From: Pleurostoma richardsiae
Taxonomy: Eukaryota; Ascomycota; Sordariomycetes; Calosphaeriales; Pleurostomataceae
Direction: 5' to 3'
Assembly (NCBI GenBank): GCA_030052745.1
Contig: JANBVO010000011.1
Coordinates: forward strand, 434,001-498,000
DNA length: 64,000 bases
The position numbers and the translations under genes are program-made. Numbering within the stretch: position 1 is the first letter of the stretch; each line of letters opens with the position of its first letter. Below, piece after piece: positions 60,289-64,000 of the stretch. A model generated the notes under the pieces. That model did no database searches and had not been told where the DNA came from. It was given only the letters and a program-made list of their open reading frames with translations.

Positions 60289-61366
60289 GGTGACAGGATA
60301 ATGTGATTGGTGACGGACTATGTGGCACTGCCCGTTATGGCTACTAAAGCTGGTACGAACAGATAGGACCGGGAACCTTATCCTTCAAGTGTACAAGCGA
60401 TGTCTGTTGCATATGCGGTCCATCTTGCGCCGAGAGTCGGAGCTGTCGACTTGAGCTTCCCGGTGAACTTCCGCGGACCGGGACCCGGCCCGGTGTTCAT
60501 CAACAGCTCGATAGAGAAACTGTTCCCGGCTGACACGGCTCCGAGTAAATGATCTCGGCCAGGGATAATGTGTTGGAATAGTAGACTCATGATTTTAGAG
60601 CTCAAGACCAGTACATGATACGTCAGTGCGGGACAATATTACCAATCCCCGGTCCAGATAACGAGAATTCCTCGGCGTCAAGCAGTAGCCGCACCAGTGT
60701 GCCTACGGATCTTGCCAGAATCGCTTCGAGTACTGTGAATCTATCATCATCCCTCTCTATATGCTCCCTTTTAGCCAGGTCGAGCCCAGCAGCACAACGT
60801 GAAGTCTCCCCTGATGGGCTGATTGCTCCCACCATTCTCCGTGCTATTCCTGGACCTTTGTCAAAATGCATCATCATCTCTCTTGACAGTTCTGTGAACC
60901 CGCGTCATGCAGCCCCGGACTGAGTATGCGGCGTCTATATAACCTCGCAAGTTGGAATCGATGACCATATCTTACCTGACGTGTGCTCCCGAATCGAGAC
61001 CATGACTCTCAGAACAAGCACTCAAGCCTTCTCACCAACTCGGCGTCTCCCTGCTCATGACTGCTCGGCCTATCGTTCAATACTTGGGAACTTCCGTGAC
61101 AGGATCTTCGTAGTTGTCGTTCCCACGACCTTAGCGTCGCATCTCGGGGCTGCGGCACGCTCTCCACGGTATAGAGTGGCAGCGAGGCCAGAACATATTC
61201 TCGGAGGCGGCGTTCATGGAGTAATTGAGACGGTGGCGACTTTATGTGATGGCTCGCAGCGAGACTGACGACGTGTCGGGCTTGATGACCACGGCGGCGG
61301 GAAGCCTGAGCACTACCATCCAGAGCTTTGATAAAAGCTTGGATGAGCGTAGCATCATGAACTTAG
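60289..61366. other. Intergenic, ALDH promoter and regulator 3' region
   Basis: 1.08 kb. The ALDH promoter holds the CCGGCCCGG palindrome at 60485-60493, about 200 nt before the start codon. Minus-strand open frames at 60378-60605 and 60623-60877 are short, unlinked and unrecognised; I cannot support a gene. Confidence 0.5.
60485..60493. promoter_or_regulatory. CCGGNCCGG palindrome (N=C) before the ALDH gene
   Basis: CCGGCCCGG followed by TGTTCATCA on the + strand, matching the site at 56263. CCGCGGACCGGGA lies directly left, giving further CGG half-sites. Confidence 0.5.
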
Positions 61367-63977
61367 TCAGTGATCGGGTTCTGGCCAGGCATCCTCTCGT
61401 GACACGTTGAGTTCCATCCCCCCCAAATGCTCAAACCCCAGCGAACCGGGCATGTCGTGATGCCCAGTGTTGTCCGCCGGCCAGGGAAGCTCCGGGAACG
61501 AGGCCGTGGGCCAGGCAGTCCCCGGCGAGAACGACGACATGATATCGAGTCTCTGCAGATCGTGCCCCGCGTGCTCCCAAGGCTGCACCTGGGCCCCCGA
61601 CTCGTCGTCGGCGCTCCCCTCCGCTCCGGGGATCTCCCTCCACAGGCTCGCCCATCTCTTGTACCGCTCGTATCCGCCCTGCGCGGCGCTCTCGTGCGAG
61701 TGCAGCCTCCGCACCGCCTCCTCCAGCGCCTCGATGACGCTGGTCTCCGACCGCGCCGAGATGCTCCCGCCCGAGGCCATGAACCGCATCAGCCGCATGC
61801 CCAGCGCGAGGGCCGCGGAGCCTCGCTCGGTGCGCTGACTAACGCTCTGGGCCAGCAGGACGAGCAGCGCGGCGCGGCAGGAGCTGAACTCGGTGTAGGA
61901 CGCCCGGGCGAGGCCCGTCGCCTCGTGCAGCATGCGGCACAGCTCGACCACCTCGAAGGCGGCGTTGACGGCGCCGGCCGCCAGCGTCGCGCGCATACTG
62001 GGCCGCGAGGTCTGCGGCGTGCTGCTCGGCGCTGCCTCGGCGTGCGCGGAGGTCTGCTTCGCGTCGTGGAAGATGAAGGGCCGGCCGATGAAGATGTCGT
62101 TCAGGTGATAGCACAGCTTGAGGTGCGCGCTGGACCGGAAGTCGGGCGACTGAGGGTTTGGGTGCTGGATTTCCGGGGAGAGGGTCAGCCACCAGGCGTG
62201 GGTCTTGTGGCGGATGTCGATGATGCGTTCCAAGTACGTCGGTTGGAGGTGTTTTGGACATCGGCGGAGAAGGGTGCTGCCCATGAACGTGTTAGTCTCG
62301 TGGGCAGGTATGAGGAAGCCGTAACTACTCCCGAGGGCACTTACATTGCATTGGCAAAGTCACTGAGCCGCAACGTTATGTGGAGCATTGAAGACATGTT
62401 CGCAAACGTCCCCGTAGTACTCAATACTCGGAACTCAGAGAGGTCCTTGGGCATGTCGGCATCCATCTCTGTAGGGCTAATGGAGGCTGGTCTCCCATGG
62501 AGAACACCGACACGTCTGTGGCAATGCCCCTTGTGTTAGTTCCACAGTCAAGAAGAATCAGCCAAGGTTGATAGATGATACGTGCCTCTCCATTGTGTAT
62601 GCGGTCCACCACAGCCGATTTCTGGTCTCTACCGTCCAAGCGTCCAGGTCAGTGCCCGTGTACCGCCGGTGCATGCCGTTCTGTATCGCCATCTTCATGC
62701 CAAGTCCTAGATAAGTGTACGCCATGCCCTGGGTGTCCAGTGGCAGTGCATAATGACCTAACAACAGACAGGCCTGCACGCTCTCCAGGGATGCGATGGC
62801 GATGATATCCGGCACAAGCCTCGAGGCGGTTTGGTAGAACGTCACGCCTACATCGCGTTCCATAGCGGACTCGCTCGGGAGGTCTACTGACCACTCGCCC
62901 GGCGGGCCGCCAGCCATGTGAGCGAACTGGGTGCCCACGGCGAGGACCATGAGGACAACGCATATCCAGGCAGAGTCGCTGCTGGTGATCTCCAGGCCCG
63001 GATCGTAAAGGAGCGCGAGCTTCTTGCTCACCCACTGTTCATCGACGTAGAAACAGTTCACCTGTGCGAACCGGAAGTATATCTGGACCAGAAACTCTGC
63101 CACGTCACGCGGCGGCAGACACTTCAAGACTCCCAGGACATAACTCTTGGGGGACTGTAGCTGCGTGGCCCGCCAAAACTCAAGGATCCTCAAGCTGCCG
63201 CGCATATCCTGCACGCCGTCCGGCGAGCTGGCTGGAGAGGAATGCCACTGATCTGCCGGCCCCGGCTCGTTCTCCGGGTCCGAGCAGCTCAGGTACTGGC
63301 TCAGCCGCCGCCGGACTTTCTGGGAGAAGTTCCAGTGCGAGAACTCCCCGGAGTAATCTAGCAGAGGGTTAGCACACATGAACGTGACGCCACGAGGGAA
63401 ATAAAGCGGCCCACTGACGTGAAGTGTGCTGCGACAGGGTCTTGACGGTGAAGTTCTCCTCCTCGAGCGTCAGGGCCTCCGCCTCGTCGGGGTCTATCTG
63501 CGAGGCCGCCTCCCCCGTCTGGACCTTGTCAATGATGCGGCGGAGGTTGTGCACATCCAGCGGGATGTCGCCGAGGAAGTGCACCACGAGCCGCTCCAGG
63601 CACTTGACGCGCTCGGTGCTGCCGCCGTCGTTGTTCCTGCTCGCCGACGCCTCCACGGGTCCGAAGTGGCACGGGCGCCCCGTCCGCGCGCAGCGCGCGC
63701 AGGGCTGGCGGCCGTCGCACCTCTCCTTCAGCCGCCGGCAGCCGGAGCACGCCTGCACGGCGCGGCGGCGCGTCTCGTCGGCCATGCGCGAGCGCCGGTT
63801 GGGCCTCCGCGAGGGCGGCGACGCGCCCGCGTCCCCCGGGATGGTCGAGGCGCGGCGCCCGGCGCCCTCCGCGGCCGGTGGCGGGCCGGGATGCGGCTCC
63901 GAGTTCGCCTGCTGCAGCGTCTCCGGGCAGTTCTGGGAGCCGATGCTCATGGCGTGCTGTTCGCTGGGCGACTTCAT
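61367..63977 (-). CDS. Zn2Cys6 transcription factor, candidate cluster regulator
   Basis: Exons 63977..63419, 63357..62586, 62515..62345 and 62276..61367 sum to 2412 nt and encode 803 aa. A stop codon lies in frame just upstream, so the start is in the window. The DNA-binding domain is CSGCRRLKERCDGRQPCARC then ARTGRPC (C-x2-C-x6-C-x5-C-x2-C-x6-C) near residue 78, after a basic region (RRPNRRSR). The middle is the fungal-specific TF domain: YVLGVLKCLPPRDVAEFLVQ, FAQVNCFYVDEQW, ACLLLGHYALPLDTQGMAYT, RNRLWWTAYTMERRVGVLHG and RPASISPTEMDADMP. The second intron (62516-62585) uses a GC donor (GAGAG|GCACGT) with a perfect CTAAC branch; only this join gives the conserved ERRVGVLHGRP. It sits next to the ALDH gene and is the obvious candidate to bind the CCGGNCCGG sites. 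Confidence 0.88.
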
Positions 63978-64000
63978 TCCTGCGCCTGGTCAGGCGGCTC

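Noticed and set aside
60623-60877. 84-codon minus-strand frame upstream of the ALDH gene
   Set aside because: The translation looked protein-like at first (charged helix-like stretch), but it cannot be joined to neighbours and matches no family I know.
61427-62539. 370-codon plus-strand frame
   Set aside because: Antisense to the Zn2Cys6 gene at the right end and crosses one of its introns; no motifs.

Overview
The window is from a filamentous ascomycete (Pezizomycotina). Genes are dense and spliced, with introns mostly 47-90 nt long that show GTRNGT donors, CTRAC branch sites and YAG acceptors. There is a class III-type chitin synthase, a Ca-binding external NAD(P)H dehydrogenase, a NACHT-ankyrin NLR, SSADH-like and PuuB-like catabolic genes and Zn2Cys6 regulators. 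I saw no rRNA, tRNA, transposon, viral element or CRISPR. I rebuilt exon structures by hand: for every spliced gene the exons sum to a multiple of three and join in frame. Species cannot be told from the sequence; the gene set looks like Sordariomycetes (inference).

The left part (1-30 kb) is mostly core housekeeping: the 3' part of a uridine kinase/UPRT gene, an EF-hand NAD(P)H dehydrogenase, a seven-exon Zn2Cys6 factor, NOP53, the Rab6 GTPase YPT6, ribose-5-phosphate isomerase RKI1, the IPC-synthase subunit KEI1, the sulfite reductase beta subunit MET5, a chitin synthase, a two-NBD soluble ABC protein, the proteasome chaperone UMP1 and a prenylated ubiquitin-fold protein.

The middle part (30-43 kb) is accessory in character. 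It has a 2.6 kb gene-free stretch, an intact 1175-aa NLR (HeLo-like N-domain, NACHT, about 13 ankyrin repeats), an MCT-type transporter, a short-chain dehydrogenase, and a secreted, probably GPI-anchored Ser/Thr-rich protein with four exactly spaced C-X24-C modules. At 43-48.5 kb there are housekeeping genes again (AP-1 beta adaptin APL2, EMC4) and a small unknown gene.

The right part (50-64 kb) looks like a catabolic gene cluster: a short-chain dehydrogenase, an amino-acid/GABA-type permease, a haloacid-dehalogenase-like hydrolase, a PuuB-like FAD oxidoreductase, a succinate-semialdehyde-dehydrogenase-like enzyme and a Zn2Cys6 regulator. The intergenic regions in front of the permease/hydrolase pair, the FAD oxidase and the aldehyde dehydrogenase share the palindrome CCGGNCCGG (a CGG-N-CCG site of the kind bound by Zn2Cys6 dimers). 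This suggests one regulon, probably uptake of an amino compound, its oxidative deamination to an aldehyde, and oxidation of that aldehyde. The substrate is not known.
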